A stretch of 51,392 nucleotides of DNA, from assembly GCA_019694395.1 (NCBI GenBank), contig JAIBCC010000037.1:1-51392 (forward strand), given 5' to 3'. A program made the position numbers and the translations under genes. Positions 17,352-26,067 of the stretch are shown piece by piece. Each line of letters opens with the position of its first letter. Position 1 is the stretch's first letter. Source of the stretch: Pyrinomonadaceae bacterium (GTDB lineage Bacteria > Acidobacteriota > Blastocatellia > Pyrinomonadales > Pyrinomonadaceae). The notes beneath the pieces were generated by a model. That model searched no databases. It was not told where the DNA came from and saw only the letters and a program-made list of their open reading frames with translations.

Positions 17352-17646
17352 TGATTTTCAAATAATAAAGAGCAAATTTGAATTTATCGGATTATTGAAC
17401 GAATGTCTAGCAGAGCCATTTTTTATGAATTTTTGTTTAGCTTTTTTCACTTTAATTTTTTGAAAAAACTCGCCTTATAACAACCAAGGTCGAAGATCAA
17501 AAATCAAAGATCAAAGACCTCCACCAATTTTTCTTGGAATAAGTTTTCAAAAGGTTGGGATTTAAGAGACTGAAAATCGAAAAGGCGGACACGCAAAATG
17601 GCAGCCGTCAGATTATTACAATTTAATTTTAGGAGAAAAATACAGT
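17352..17646. other. Spacer between tRNA-Leu and the spondin gene
   Basis: 295 nt without a convincing gene. At 17492-17519 it carries a patterned run with three ATCAAA units (GATCAAAAATCAAAGATC). An AGGAGA ribosome site for the next gene lies at its end. The plus-strand promoter for 17647-22529 should lie here, but no strong -10/-35 pair was found. Confidence 0.4.
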
Positions 17647-18363
17647 ATGAAAACAATGAAATTATTTTTTGGCTTGATGATGATCGCAGGACTTTTGTTC
17701 GGGACAACTGCAACTACTTTTGCTAAACCGAAAAGACAAATGAAATTCAAAGTTCGTATCGAAAACATTTCGAGCGGCGAACAGATGAATCCAAGCGGAA
17801 CAAAATATCCTTTTGCACTTTCACCCGGATTATATGTGGTCAGTGATAAAGAAATGCCGCTGTTCAAAGTTGGTAAAAAAGCTACAGCCGGAATTGAAAT
17901 GCAAGCCGAAGACGGAAATCCGATGGGATTAGATACAGCCTTGGAAAGCAAAATCGGTTCAGCCAGACTTGGAATTTTTAACACTCCGGTTGGCGGAAAT
18001 ATGCCTGCACCGATTCTTCCGGGTGGAGCTTTTGAATTTGAATTTACCGCGACCGAAGGACAAAAACTAACTTTAACCACGATGTTCGGTCAATCAAATG
18101 ATTTGTTCTATGCGCCGTCTAAAGCAATTAATTTATTTGAAAAAGGTCAGCCGTTAAATGGCGACATTACCGATAAATTATACCTGTGGGATGCCGGAAC
18201 CGAAGTCAATGAAGAACCCGGAACAGGTGCCAATCAGGCTCCGCGTCAAAAAATGGCGAATACCGGAATGGATGAACACGGTGTGGTTAAATTAGTCAGC
18301 GACAATTTCAAATATCCTGACACTAAATCCGTTCTGAAAGTAACTGTCACACCAATTAACTAA
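17647..18363 (+). CDS. Secreted spondin-domain protein
   Basis: 238 residues. The N-terminal signal peptide ends near residue 26 (TTATTFAKP). The rest matches the bacterial form of the Spondin_N domain: a strand start KFKVRIENISSG, then LPGGAFEFEFTATEGQKLTL, TTMFGQSNDLFYAPS and a C-terminal VLKVTVTPI strand. In animals this fold binds extracellular matrix; bacterial members are uncharacterised secreted beta-sandwich proteins. An AGGAGA site lies 11 nt before the first ATG; a second ATG three codons on is an alternative start. The gene is followed by a strong terminator, so it is probably transcribed alone. Confidence 0.85.
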   Translation: MKTMKLFFGLMMIAGLLFGTTATTFAKPKRQMKFKVRIENISSGEQMNPSGTKYPFALSPGLYVVSDKEMPLFKVGKKATAGIEMQAEDGNPMGLDTALESKIGSARLGIFNTPVGGNMPAPILPGGAFEFEFTATEGQKLTLTTMFGQSNDLFYAPSKAINLFEKGQPLNGDITDKLYLWDAGTEVNEEPGTGANQAPRQKMANTGMDEHGVVKLVSDNFKYPDTKSVLKVTVTPIN

Positions 18364-18405
18364 CTAAATTCCAACAAACAGCTAATTTGATTCTTATTTA
18401 CTACG

Positions 18406-18452
18406 GCAGAGTAGTTCGGGCGGAGTCTTGCCTGAAAACTACTCTGCTTTTT
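18406..18452 (+). terminator. Rho-independent terminator after the spondin gene
   Basis: A perfect 11-bp stem GCAGAGTAGTT (18406-18416) / AACTACTCTGC (18437-18447), with a 20-nt loop, is followed directly by TTTTT. The distance of about 43 nt from the spondin stop fits termination of that gene. Confidence 0.85.
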
Positions 18453-18475
18453 CAGAAAACGGGAGAAATTTTATT

Positions 18476-19336
18476 ATGAAAAGATTGATTCAAACATTCG
18501 GTTTAATGATTTTATCAGCGTTTATTGTGATTAATTCCAACGCGCAAGTAACTGAAAAGAAAAGTTTAACACTCGAAGGCGCACGCGAAGTAATTGCCGC
18601 CGCAAAAGATTATGCCAAAAAGAACAACGCTCCGGGCGGCGTCATTGCCGTTGTGGATGACGGTGGAAATTTAGTGGCTTTAGAAAGATTGGACGGAACT
18701 TTTTCTGCCGGTGCGAATATTTCTATCGGCAAAGCCAAAACTGCCGTGATGTTCAAGCGTCCGACCAAATTTTTCGAGGATGTCATCAAAAACGGACGCA
18801 CCGCGATGGTTGCTCTGCCTGATTTTACTCCGTTACAAGGCGGCGTTCCGATTATGGTTGATGGTCAGGTCATCGGCGGAGTCGGTGTTTCGGGTGCAAG
18901 CTCGGCTCAACAGGACGAAGAATTAGCAATGGCTGGCGCAAACTTCTTAAGCGGTCAAAAGGCTTTACCTGTCACGTTTTTTGATTCTGAAACTGTAAAA
19001 GCCGCTTTTCAAAAAGGCGCAGTCCTCGAAGACGGTTCAAACGGCGAAAATTATATGGTTCACGCCAGCCGCCGCGAAAAAGAAGGTTTGGTTGAAGTTC
19101 ACGAGCTTGATACGGACATTATTTACGTCCTCGAAGGCACGGCAACCATCGTCACAGGCGGAAAATCTCTGGGTGAAAAACAAATCGCTCCAAATGAATT
19201 TCGCGGAACTTCGGTTGATGGCGGCGAAACCCGTCAGTTGAAAAAAGGCGACGTTTTGATCGTTCCGAAAGGCACTCCGCATTGGTTCAAACAGGTTGAC
19301 GGCGCATTTCTTTATTATGTTGTCAAAGTTCGATAA
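18476..19336 (+). CDS. GlcG/HbpS-type haem-binding domain fused to a cupin, exported
   Basis: 286 residues from the ATG at 18476 (GGGAGA site); the upstream extension of the frame overlaps the terminator and is unlikely. A signal peptide ends near residue 22 (VINSNAQ). Residues 25-165 match the GlcG/HbpS (DUF336) fold, with LEGAREVIAAAKDYAKKN, the GGVIAVVDDGGNLVALERLDG core and GGVPIMVDGQVIGGVGVSG. Residues 195-286 are a cupin: HELDTDIIYVLEGTATIVTGG and LKKGDVLIVPKGTPHWFKQ, with possible metal ligands His and Glu in the first and His in the second block. GlcG/HbpS proteins bind haem or small molecules; the fused cupin suggests a periplasmic sensing or catalytic role not assigned here. The neighbouring SMP-30 protein may act in the same pathway. 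Confidence 0.85.
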   Translation: MKRLIQTFGLMILSAFIVINSNAQVTEKKSLTLEGAREVIAAAKDYAKKNNAPGGVIAVVDDGGNLVALERLDGTFSAGANISIGKAKTAVMFKRPTKFFEDVIKNGRTAMVALPDFTPLQGGVPIMVDGQVIGGVGVSGASSAQQDEELAMAGANFLSGQKALPVTFFDSETVKAAFQKGAVLEDGSNGENYMVHASRREKEGLVEVHELDTDIIYVLEGTATIVTGGKSLGEKQIAPNEFRGTSVDGGETRQLKKGDVLIVPKGTPHWFKQVDGAFLYYVVKVR

Positions 19337-19342
19337 GAGGTT

Positions 19343-19416
19343 ATCCACGAAGAAACACGAAGGAAACACGAAGACGTTTTTAAAACTTCGTGAAATCTTC
19401 GTGAAACTTCGTGGAT
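19343..19416. repeat. Inverted array of CACGAAG units
   Basis: The left half has three CACGAAG units (first one within ATCCACGAAG) and the right half three complementary CTTCGTG units, ending in CTTCGTGGAT. The two halves can pair into one long hairpin with a T-rich loop. It lies between the GlcG/cupin gene and the SMP-30 gene and may stop or pause transcription. Confidence 0.65.
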
Positions 19417-19431
19417 GAAAAAGGAGTTTTT

Positions 19432-21039
19432 ATGAAATTTATTACAGCACTTATATTTACGATCCTATTTTCGCTTACTGTTTTTACTAACGAAGTGCCG
19501 AGCGGCAAGGCTGAAGCAAGTATTGACCTATCAACTGTTGACGGAGCGAAAATGGTCAACGGAATCTGGAAATACAGCGACACAAAAATTATCGAAACCG
19601 ACTTTAAATCAGCCGGAGCAGATAATCAGCCAACGGGAAATCCTGTCAAAACTTACGATTACACGCCGCACGCCGGAGTTGCAAATTTTGATGATTCAAA
19701 TTGGGAAAATATTGCGCCGAACGAATTAAACAAACGGCGTGGTAACGGACGGCTTTCTTTTAATTGGTATCGAATCAACATTACGATTCCCGAAAATATC
19801 AACGGATTTGATACAAACGGCTCAACGGTTGTTTTTCAAACTGCTCTCGATGATTACGCTGAAATTTGGGTAAATGGCGAAATTTCACGTTATCTTGGAC
19901 AACAAGGCGGCTCGGTTGTGGCAGGTTGGAACGCTCCGAACCGTTTGGTTATTGGTCGAAATGTCAAAGCAGGACAAAAAATTCAACTGGCGGTTTTCGG
20001 CATCAACGGTCCGATTTCCAACCCGCCGACCAATTTTATCTGGGTGCGCGAAGCAAAATTAGAGTTCTACAAAGGCTCAATCGAACCGGAAGCAATTACG
20101 CCGAGCGAAGTTAATGTCGAAATCGTCAAGAATGATGCTTCAATCGAAAAAATCGTCGGCGCAAATCCCAAAGTTTGGAAGTTGGCTGAAGGTTTTAAGT
20201 TCACCGAAGGTCCGATTTGGACAAATGAAGGTTTATTGTTCAGCGATCCGAATTCCAACATTATTTACAAATATTCGAAAGACGGAAAATTAAGTATTTT
20301 TCGCACTCCGAGCGGTTATACCGGCGCAGATATTGCCGAATACGGTCAACCCGGTTCAAACGGTTTGACGCTTGCGCCTGATGGGAAATTGACTATCAAT
20401 CAACACGGCAATCATCGCGTTGTGCAATTGGAAAAAGACGGCACAGAAACCGTTTTAGCCGATAAATTTGAGGGCAAACGGCTTAATTCGCCAAACGATC
20501 TGGTTTATCGTTCAGACGGCACGCTTTTTGTCACCGATCCGCCGTTTGGTTTGCCGAAATTCTTTGATGATAAACGCAAAGAACTTCCATTTTCGGGCGT
20601 TTATTCGATTTACAAAGGCAAATTGCAGTTAATTTCCAAAGAATTTTCCGGACCGAACGGAATAGCTTTTTCGCCTGATGAAAAATATCTTTACATTGGA
20701 AATTGGGACGAAAAGAAAAAGACGGTTTATCGCTACGAAGTCAATGAAGACGGAACGCTGAAAAACGGCAAACTGTTTTTCGATTTTACTGATTTCAAAG
20801 GCGAAGACGCGATTGACGGAATCAAAGTTGATGTTGAGGGCAATCTTTATGTCTCTGCTCCCGGCGGTTTGCAGGTTTTGTCGGCGGATGGAAAACAGCT
20901 TGGAACAATCATTACGCCGCAACACGTTCACAATATGGCGTGGGGCGATGAGGACGGAAAAACTTTGTATTTGTGCGCCCGTAGCGGTCTTTACAAAATG
21001 CGTTTGAATATAGCGGGAGTTCGTCCAAAGATAAATTAG
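19432..21039 (+). CDS. Exported SMP-30/gluconolactonase-like protein with N-terminal beta-sandwich
   Basis: 535 residues from the ATG at 19432, which has an AAGGAG site 5 nt away. A signal peptide covers about residues 1-20. Residues 60-215 look like a galactose-binding beta-sandwich (NWYRINITIPENI, FQTALDDYAEIWVNGEISR, LAVFGINGP). From about 245 the protein is a six-bladed SMP-30/gluconolactonase propeller: GFKFTEGPIWTNEGLLFSDP carries the first metal Glu, NSPNDLVYRSDGTLFVTDPP the Asn, and SPDEKYLYIGNW the Asp. Enzymes of this group hydrolyse sugar lactones. The fused carbohydrate-binding-like domain and export point to periplasmic sugar-acid metabolism (inference). Confidence 0.87.
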   Translation: MKFITALIFTILFSLTVFTNEVPSGKAEASIDLSTVDGAKMVNGIWKYSDTKIIETDFKSAGADNQPTGNPVKTYDYTPHAGVANFDDSNWENIAPNELNKRRGNGRLSFNWYRINITIPENINGFDTNGSTVVFQTALDDYAEIWVNGEISRYLGQQGGSVVAGWNAPNRLVIGRNVKAGQKIQLAVFGINGPISNPPTNFIWVREAKLEFYKGSIEPEAITPSEVNVEIVKNDASIEKIVGANPKVWKLAEGFKFTEGPIWTNEGLLFSDPNSNIIYKYSKDGKLSIFRTPSGYTGADIAEYGQPGSNGLTLAPDGKLTINQHGNHRVVQLEKDGTETVLADKFEGKRLNSPNDLVYRSDGTLFVTDPPFGLPKFFDDKRKELPFSGVYSIYKGKLQLISKEFSGPNGIAFSPDEKYLYIGNWDEKKKTVYRYEVNEDGTLKNGKLFFDFTDFKGEDAIDGIKVDVEGNLYVSAPGGLQVLSADGKQLGTIITPQHVHNMAWGDEDGKTLYLCARSGLYKMRLNIAGVRPKIN

Positions 21040-21043
21040 CCTA

Positions 21044-21694
21044 ATGAATGAATTATTAAGTCATATTTTAGCTAAACGACACGAAGTGCCGGTTGAGCAA
21101 AGTTTGCTCGTCGGCATTTCGGGCATTGATGCGAGCGGCAAAGGTTTTATTTCAGCAAAATTAGTGAAAGAACTGGAAAATAAAGGGTTTAGAGTCGCAA
21201 ACATCAATGTTGACGGTTGGCTTGATCTTCCGCAGATTCGTTTCAGCCAAACAAATCCGGCTAAAATTTTCTATGAAAAGGCAATCCGGTTTGATGAAAT
21301 GTTTGAAAAACTTATTCTAGCTTTGAAAGAAAATCGTTCAATAGATTTAATTGCCGATTTAATTGAAGAAACTGCCGCCGAATTTCACCAACATCATTAT
21401 TTTCACGAAAACATTGACATTATTCTGCTCGAAGGAATTTTTCTTTTCAAGCCGCAGTTTATTGAGTATTTCGACTTAAAGATTTGGATTGAATGCTCAT
21501 TTGAAACTGCTTTGCAAAGAGCCATTAAACGAAATCAGGAAAGTTTATCAACCAAAGAAACTATCAACACCTATCAAACAATTTTCTTTCCGGCTCAAAC
21601 CGTTCATCTTTCCAAAGATAAACCGATTGAACAAGCAGATATTGTTTTTGATAATGATCAAGAGCATTTCGCCAAATCAAAAACTCCTTTATAA
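21044..21694 (+). CDS. Uridine-kinase-like P-loop kinase
   Basis: 216 residues, cytoplasmic. The P-loop is GISGIDASGKG at about residues 24-34, as in the uridine kinase/phosphoribulokinase group. The mid segment VANINVDGWL matches the place where this family has its substrate-binding Asp, and IDIILLEGIFLFKP is the Walker-B-like strand; IWIECSFETALQRAIKRNQ resembles the lid helix with basic residues. The phosphate acceptor (nucleoside, sugar or pantothenate-like) cannot be told. It starts 4 nt behind the SMP-30 stop, so it is cotranscribed with it. Genes of this size next to SMP-30 or SDR genes may act in sugar metabolism (inference). Confidence 0.75.
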   Translation: MNELLSHILAKRHEVPVEQSLLVGISGIDASGKGFISAKLVKELENKGFRVANINVDGWLDLPQIRFSQTNPAKIFYEKAIRFDEMFEKLILALKENRSIDLIADLIEETAAEFHQHHYFHENIDIILLEGIFLFKPQFIEYFDLKIWIECSFETALQRAIKRNQESLSTKETINTYQTIFFPAQTVHLSKDKPIEQADIVFDNDQEHFAKSKTPL

Positions 21695-21725
21695 TCGTCA
21701 AAAATTTAATTTTTATTTTGAAAAT

Positions 21726-22529
21726 ATGAACCGCTTAGAAAACAAAATTGCTTTGATTACCGGCGCGGCTCGCGGAATTGGTCGCGCCATTGCCGAGCTT
21801 TTTCATCAGGAAGGCGCAACCGTTATCATTACCGATATTCGGGATGAAGAAGGAATGCAGGGTGCCGGAAATCTGGACAGCAGGAATGAATATCGGCATT
21901 TGGACGTAAAGTTTGAATCGGAATGGCAGGAAACGACCGATTATATTTTTCAAAAATACGGGCGGTTAGATATTTTGGTCAACAACGCCGGAATTACGGG
22001 TTTTTTGGAAACTTCGGGCGGATTTGATGCCGAAAATGTTGATCTTGAATCGTGGGAAGAAGTTCATCGGGTCAATACCACCGGAACAATGCTCGGCTGT
22101 AAATATGCCATTAAATTGATGAAAGAAAATGGCGGAAGTATTGTCAATATTTCTTCGCGCAGCGGTGTGGTTGGCATTCCCGGCGCAGTCGCCTACGCTG
22201 CCAGCAAAGCCGCCATTCGTAATCATTCAAAAAGCGTTGCTCTTTTTTGTGCCGAAAATGGGTATAAAATTCGCTGCAACAGCATTCATCCGGCGGCGAT
22301 CATGACTCCGATGTGGGATGCGATGCTCGGCGAAGGCGAACAGCGACAAAAAACCATTGAATTTGTTGAATCGGGAATTCCGCTCGGACGTTTCGGCGAT
22401 CCCATTGATGTTGCTTACGGCGCGTTGTATCTGGCAAGCGATGAGGCAAAATATGTAACCGGAATTGAATTAACGATTGACGGCGGCATTTTGGCAGGAA
22501 GCGCGGCAACTCCGAAAAAGAATGAGTAA
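21726..22529 (+). CDS. Short-chain dehydrogenase/reductase (SDR)
   Basis: 267 residues from the ATG at 21726; the frame continues upstream through the kinase gene but the protein fits the SDR family only from here. The NAD(P) motif TGAARGIG is at 12-19, NNAG at 86-89, the catalytic Ser in NISSRSG (143-144), Tyr157 and Lys161 in YAASK. Asp37 after the second strand (IITDIRD) suggests NAD preference. The ending (YVTGIELTIDGG) is that of classical 250-residue SDRs. The substrate is not predictable. It lies 31 nt behind the kinase gene and ends 7 nt from the convergent comEC. Confidence 0.9.
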   Translation: MNRLENKIALITGAARGIGRAIAELFHQEGATVIITDIRDEEGMQGAGNLDSRNEYRHLDVKFESEWQETTDYIFQKYGRLDILVNNAGITGFLETSGGFDAENVDLESWEEVHRVNTTGTMLGCKYAIKLMKENGGSIVNISSRSGVVGIPGAVAYAASKAAIRNHSKSVALFCAENGYKIRCNSIHPAAIMTPMWDAMLGEGEQRQKTIEFVESGIPLGRFGDPIDVAYGALYLASDEAKYVTGIELTIDGGILAGSAATPKKNE

Positions 22530-22536
22530 ATCAAAT

Positions 22537-25263
22537 TTATCGAAAGGTTTGTGTCCGTAAATAATTTTCAATTCTCAAACTTTTTCCATCGCTGATAATC
22601 GAAATTGTTCCATTTTCGCCCGTCGTCATAACTTTTGCGCCCGAATTTTTCCAACGCTCGACAACTTCTTCGTGCGGATGCCCGAACGGAGATTCTTTTC
22701 CGACAGAAATTATAGTTAATTTGGCTTTGGTCGCTGCAATAAAATTTTGCGTTGAAGAAGTTCTGCTGCCATGATGTCCGGCTTTTACTACATTTGCTTT
22801 CAATGATTCCGGTGTTTGCAGCATCGCATTTTCAGCTTCTTTTTCCGCATCTCCGGTCAACAAAAAACTCGTCTCACCGTAAATGATCCGCAAAACGATT
22901 GATTCGTTATTTTCCCATTTTGAATCTAAATTTTCCGTTGAATTCGGCGACAAAACTTCAATTTTCGCCCCGCCAAAATTAAAAACATCGCCACGTTTTA
23001 AGATCGTCAACGGCACATTTTTTCTTTCCAGAACCTTGTAAAAATCGGCAAAATCCTCATCCTGAAAAGGAGTTCGCGCGACAATTGCCGAATTTATCGA
23101 AAAGTTCCGCGCAACATCGGTTAAGCCTTGAATATGGTCGGTGTCAGCATGCGTGGCGAGCAAAAAATCAATTTTTGAATAACCGCGTTCCCACAAAAAA
23201 TTTGAAACCACAGTTTCTCCAATATTCTGCACATCAGGCTCAAAAAGTTCAGGTTCTTCGTCTTCGCGTTGGACATAAACTTTATTGAAATTCATTTTTC
23301 CGCCGCCATCAATCAGCAAAGTTTCGCCCGTCGGCATCGTCACCAAAGCCGAATCGCCCTGCCCGACATCAAGAAAATCAACGTGCAGTTTGCCGTCAGG
23401 ATTCGGCGCACTGAACGGATGAAAAATTATGATTGATAGAAAGATTAAAAAACTTACCAAAGCAATTCTAATTTTGAATTTTGAGTTTTGAATTTTGAAT
23501 TTCAGCGAAAACGGCGACCATTTCAACAATAAAAAAGTTAGTGCAAAAATCGGCAGAAAGTAAAGTAAATAAACGACTTTTAATTGTCCGGCATAATGCG
23601 GAAGCCGAAACGAAGACCAATCAAAACCGATAACAAACAACGTGATATGGAGAATCAGCCAATTCAGAATTTCAGTTGCCCAAATAAACGGCGCGGCTAG
23701 AATTTCGCTCAATTGCGCGACAAAAACCGAAATAATTGCGGTCAAACTTTCAATCGCAATCAACGCACCAACCGGAACATTGAGCAAAATTGAAAAAACT
23801 GAAATTCGATGAAAATAGATAACTCCGAACGGAATCAGCCACGATTGGACAATCAGCGAAACCAAAATCGTTTCAAAAACATAACGAAAAACTTTTTGCA
23901 GTCGCCAACGTTCAAACTTTTCGGCGTAAGGCGTTTTAAACAAATTGCATTGCCAAACATTGCGTGTTAATTCCTTTTGCCAATTTTTCTCGCTCCAATA
24001 CAACGATTCACAAAGAGTTTTTAACCAATTCGGCACGTTCGGCGGAATCGGAGTTTCGGCAGACGGATGCCATTTTCCGATTGATTGCAAGCGTTCCAGC
24101 AACGGAACGGACATCGCCACAATCGCCAAAACGCACATAAAAGTTAGTTGAAAAGATTGGTCAAAAAGGCTCGAAGGTTGCCAAAATAATAAAGCCAAAG
24201 CACTGGCGGCAAGAGTATTGAGCAAAGTTCCCTGTCGAAAAACAACGAACGCAAAATACCAAACCGTGAACATCAAAGCGGCTCGCGTCACAGGCGCATC
24301 GGCTCCAACCGCAATCGTGTAAGCCCATAAAAACAAAGTAGAAAGCAAAAATTGCCAAAAGCGATTGCGTGTGAATTGACGCAAAAGCAAAATCGCCAAA
24401 CCGCCGATAAACGTAATCTGCAAACCGCTGATGACGAGAATGTGAAAAGTTCCGCCTTCCCGAAAACTTTCCGAAGTCGTTTTATCGAGATGATATTTAT
24501 TACCCAAAAGTGAGGCAATCAAAACTCCGGCAGTAGAAACCGAAAAATGTTTTTTAAATTCGATGATTAAATTTTGTCGTCGTTCCGCCAGCCATTCAAA
24601 CGGCGCAAAAGTTCGCGTTTTGCCCAAATTTTCAATCAATAACGGACTTTTAACGATCGCCGTCGCATCAATTCCCTGCCGGTCAAGAATTTCCTTGTTG
24701 GATATTCCGCCCGGATTTTGAAACTTTTCCTGCCGACGAACTTCACACGCCACCCGCAATTTTGTGCCGTAACCGATATTTAACTGCTCATATTCATTGG
24801 CAATTTGTTCATCCCGAATCGGCAAAAACAAACGGATATTTCCCGAAACATTGTGCTCAACTCCTTTGGACACGATCGTTTCAGATTTAATAACCAAGAA
24901 AAATCCGCCAACGGCAAGTTCAGGATTATTTTGAGAAACTCCCGTAATTTCAAAAGGTTCGCCCGATTTTAATTTTTCTGAATCGAACAAAACTTTTAAG
25001 CGATCTGGTGCAACCGACATTTTTTCAACCTGCAAACACAGTCCACCAAGTGAAGTAAATGAAAGAAAGAGAAAGACAATCGCAAAATTCTTATTGATGA
25101 AAATGAAAGTCAGAATAACTGAAATTAAAGTAACAGCAAAAGAAATTTGCCACGAAATATCGAGAAATTTACCGATAAAAATTCCAAGCGCGAAGAAACT
25201 TGCTAACCACGCTAACGGGTAAAGAGTAAAATTTGCAGAAACCTGCGGAGAATTTTCCGGCAT
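22537..25263 (-). CDS. comEC: ComEC/Rec2 DNA-uptake channel protein
   Basis: 908 residues. ComEC forms the inner-membrane channel for single-stranded DNA in natural transformation. The N-terminal DUF4131 region with membrane spans (1-90) and an OB-like domain lead to the Competence domain (about 235-560), with the family signature FHILVISGLQITFIGGL. The C-terminal metallo-beta-lactamase domain begins near residue 632 with DVGQGDSALVTMPTG, has the metal motif THADTDHIQG near 706 and GHHGSRTSS further on. An AGGAAA site precedes the ATG. An unusual feature is a repeat-derived segment (KFKIQNSKFKIR) at about residue 590, between the membrane and hydrolase parts. The ComEA-like gene lies 41 nt upstream, so the two are likely cotranscribed. 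Confidence 0.93.
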   Translation of the reverse strand: MPENSPQVSANFTLYPLAWLASFFALGIFIGKFLDISWQISFAVTLISVILTFIFINKNFAIVFLFLSFTSLGGLCLQVEKMSVAPDRLKVLFDSEKLKSGEPFEITGVSQNNPELAVGGFFLVIKSETIVSKGVEHNVSGNIRLFLPIRDEQIANEYEQLNIGYGTKLRVACEVRRQEKFQNPGGISNKEILDRQGIDATAIVKSPLLIENLGKTRTFAPFEWLAERRQNLIIEFKKHFSVSTAGVLIASLLGNKYHLDKTTSESFREGGTFHILVISGLQITFIGGLAILLLRQFTRNRFWQFLLSTLFLWAYTIAVGADAPVTRAALMFTVWYFAFVVFRQGTLLNTLAASALALLFWQPSSLFDQSFQLTFMCVLAIVAMSVPLLERLQSIGKWHPSAETPIPPNVPNWLKTLCESLYWSEKNWQKELTRNVWQCNLFKTPYAEKFERWRLQKVFRYVFETILVSLIVQSWLIPFGVIYFHRISVFSILLNVPVGALIAIESLTAIISVFVAQLSEILAAPFIWATEILNWLILHITLFVIGFDWSSFRLPHYAGQLKVVYLLYFLPIFALTFLLLKWSPFSLKFKIQNSKFKIRIALVSFLIFLSIIIFHPFSAPNPDGKLHVDFLDVGQGDSALVTMPTGETLLIDGGGKMNFNKVYVQREDEEPELFEPDVQNIGETVVSNFLWERGYSKIDFLLATHADTDHIQGLTDVARNFSINSAIVARTPFQDEDFADFYKVLERKNVPLTILKRGDVFNFGGAKIEVLSPNSTENLDSKWENNESIVLRIIYGETSFLLTGDAEKEAENAMLQTPESLKANVVKAGHHGSRTSSTQNFIAATKAKLTIISVGKESPFGHPHEEVVERWKNSGAKVMTTGENGTISIISDGKSLRIENYLRTQTFR
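23467..23502. repeat. Patterned repeat inside comEC
   Basis: Within the comEC frame the plus strand reads four near-tandem units of TTTTGAA(TT/G), for example AATTTTGAATTTTGAG. This is the style of the intergenic patterned repeats elsewhere in the window. In ComEC it encodes about 12 residues of Lys/Phe/Asn/Ile-rich sequence in the cytoplasmic linker. Confidence 0.65.
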
Positions 25264-25304
25264 TCTGAGGTTTTCCTAATTTTTATTGAGGGCAAGACTT
25301 TATT

Positions 25305-25628
25305 CTATTCAACTTTGACTAAATTTTGCAATTCCCGAAACTTTTTATCGCTCATTCCGCGCACCAAAATCAAATTTTCCGGACGGCGAAAAGTTCCGTT
25401 TTCCTCCCGAAATGCAATTATTTTTTTCGCCATTCCTTTGCCGATATGCGGGAGTTTTTCTAATTCTTCGGCGGTTGCAGTGTTAAGATTAACCGCATTT
25501 TCGGCTGTTTGGGCTTGATTTTGAACAGAAAATCGTTGATTTTGCCGCGCATTTGTGCAAGAAATAAGCGATAAACAAAAAACAGAGATAATTACCAAAA
25601 ATGTTAAACGTATCGGTTTAATAAACAT
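25305..25628 (-). CDS. comEA: ComEA-like helix-hairpin-helix protein
   Basis: 107 residues. The N-terminus is an export signal with a lipobox-like end (LISC), so it is membrane-anchored or lipidated. Residues 45-107 are the ComEA helix-hairpin-helix pair: VNLNTATAEELEKLPHIGKG and GTFRRPENLILVRGMSDKKF. This domain binds double-stranded DNA at the outer face of the membrane and hands it to ComEC. Adjacent comEC supports the assignment. Standalone HhH proteins of other function exist, so the name is by context. Confidence 0.87.
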   Translation of the reverse strand: MFIKPIRLTFLVIISVFCLSLISCTNARQNQRFSVQNQAQTAENAVNLNTATAEELEKLPHIGKGMAKKIIAFREENGTFRRPENLILVRGMSDKKFRELQNLVKVE

Positions 25629-25900
25629 TGTATAAATGTTGTAAATAAGAGACTTAGCAAAGATGCCTTTATTATGTGCAAAGTGCTAGAAGTTATTAAG
25701 AATCAACAATTTAACTATGTGGAAAAAAAGTTTTCCACAGGACTTTTCCACAGATGCTGTGGATAAAAGTAACACAGTTGTAACAACCCCCATAAACACT
25801 AAGCGAAAGAAAAACACAGTGCTTCTGAAAATAATTTCACAGGGTTAATGGTGCGATATAAAATAACACGCTCCTTACTTCAAAAAAAGGAAACTTCAAA
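25629..25900. other. Divergent spacer upstream of comEA
   Basis: 272 nt with no gene. It holds the DnaA-box-like cluster (25718-25766) and AT-rich sequence on both sides, and must include the promoter for comEA (minus) and for the small plus-strand genes that follow. Confidence 0.5.
25718..25766. promoter_or_regulatory. Cluster of four DnaA-box-like sites
   Basis: Four 9-mers match TTWTNCACA within 49 nt: TGTGGAAAA at 25718-25726 (minus), TTTTCCACA at 25731-25739, TTTTCCACA at 25744-25752, and TGTGGATAA at 25758-25766 (minus; its complement TTATCCACA is the perfect consensus). The first two form a 9-bp inverted pair around AAAG; the last two form CCACAG-ATG-CTGTGG. This could be a DnaA-controlled promoter or part of an origin. 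Alternatively it could be the operator of an unrelated dimeric regulator. Confidence 0.55.
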
Positions 25901-25978
25901 ATGATTACAAAAAAATTAGAAAAACTCTTTTTTTATATTTTAACTGGATATGCTCTAATTTTCATACCTGAACAATAA
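25901..25978 (+). CDS. Very small putative membrane peptide (25 aa)
   Basis: 25 residues, ATG at 25901 behind AAAGGAAACTTCAAA, stop TAA. A basic N-terminus (MITKKLEK) is followed by one hydrophobic helix (LFFYILTGYALIFI). The layout fits a single-span small membrane protein. It is the first of three such frames in a row on the plus strand. No family recognised; could be chance. Confidence 0.4.
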   Translation: MITKKLEKLFFYILTGYALIFIPEQ

Positions 25979-26067
25979 AAACAACTGAGTTTAGTATGAT
26001 TTAATACAACAACCGATCAGATAAAGGCTTAATATCAAAGATATAAAAAATTTCAGAGGTCAAATAT

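Noticed and set aside
25629..26000. Chromosomal origin of replication
   Set aside because: DnaA-box-like sites are present, but no dnaA, dnaN, gyrB or change of gene strand surrounds them; kept only as a regulatory-site finding.
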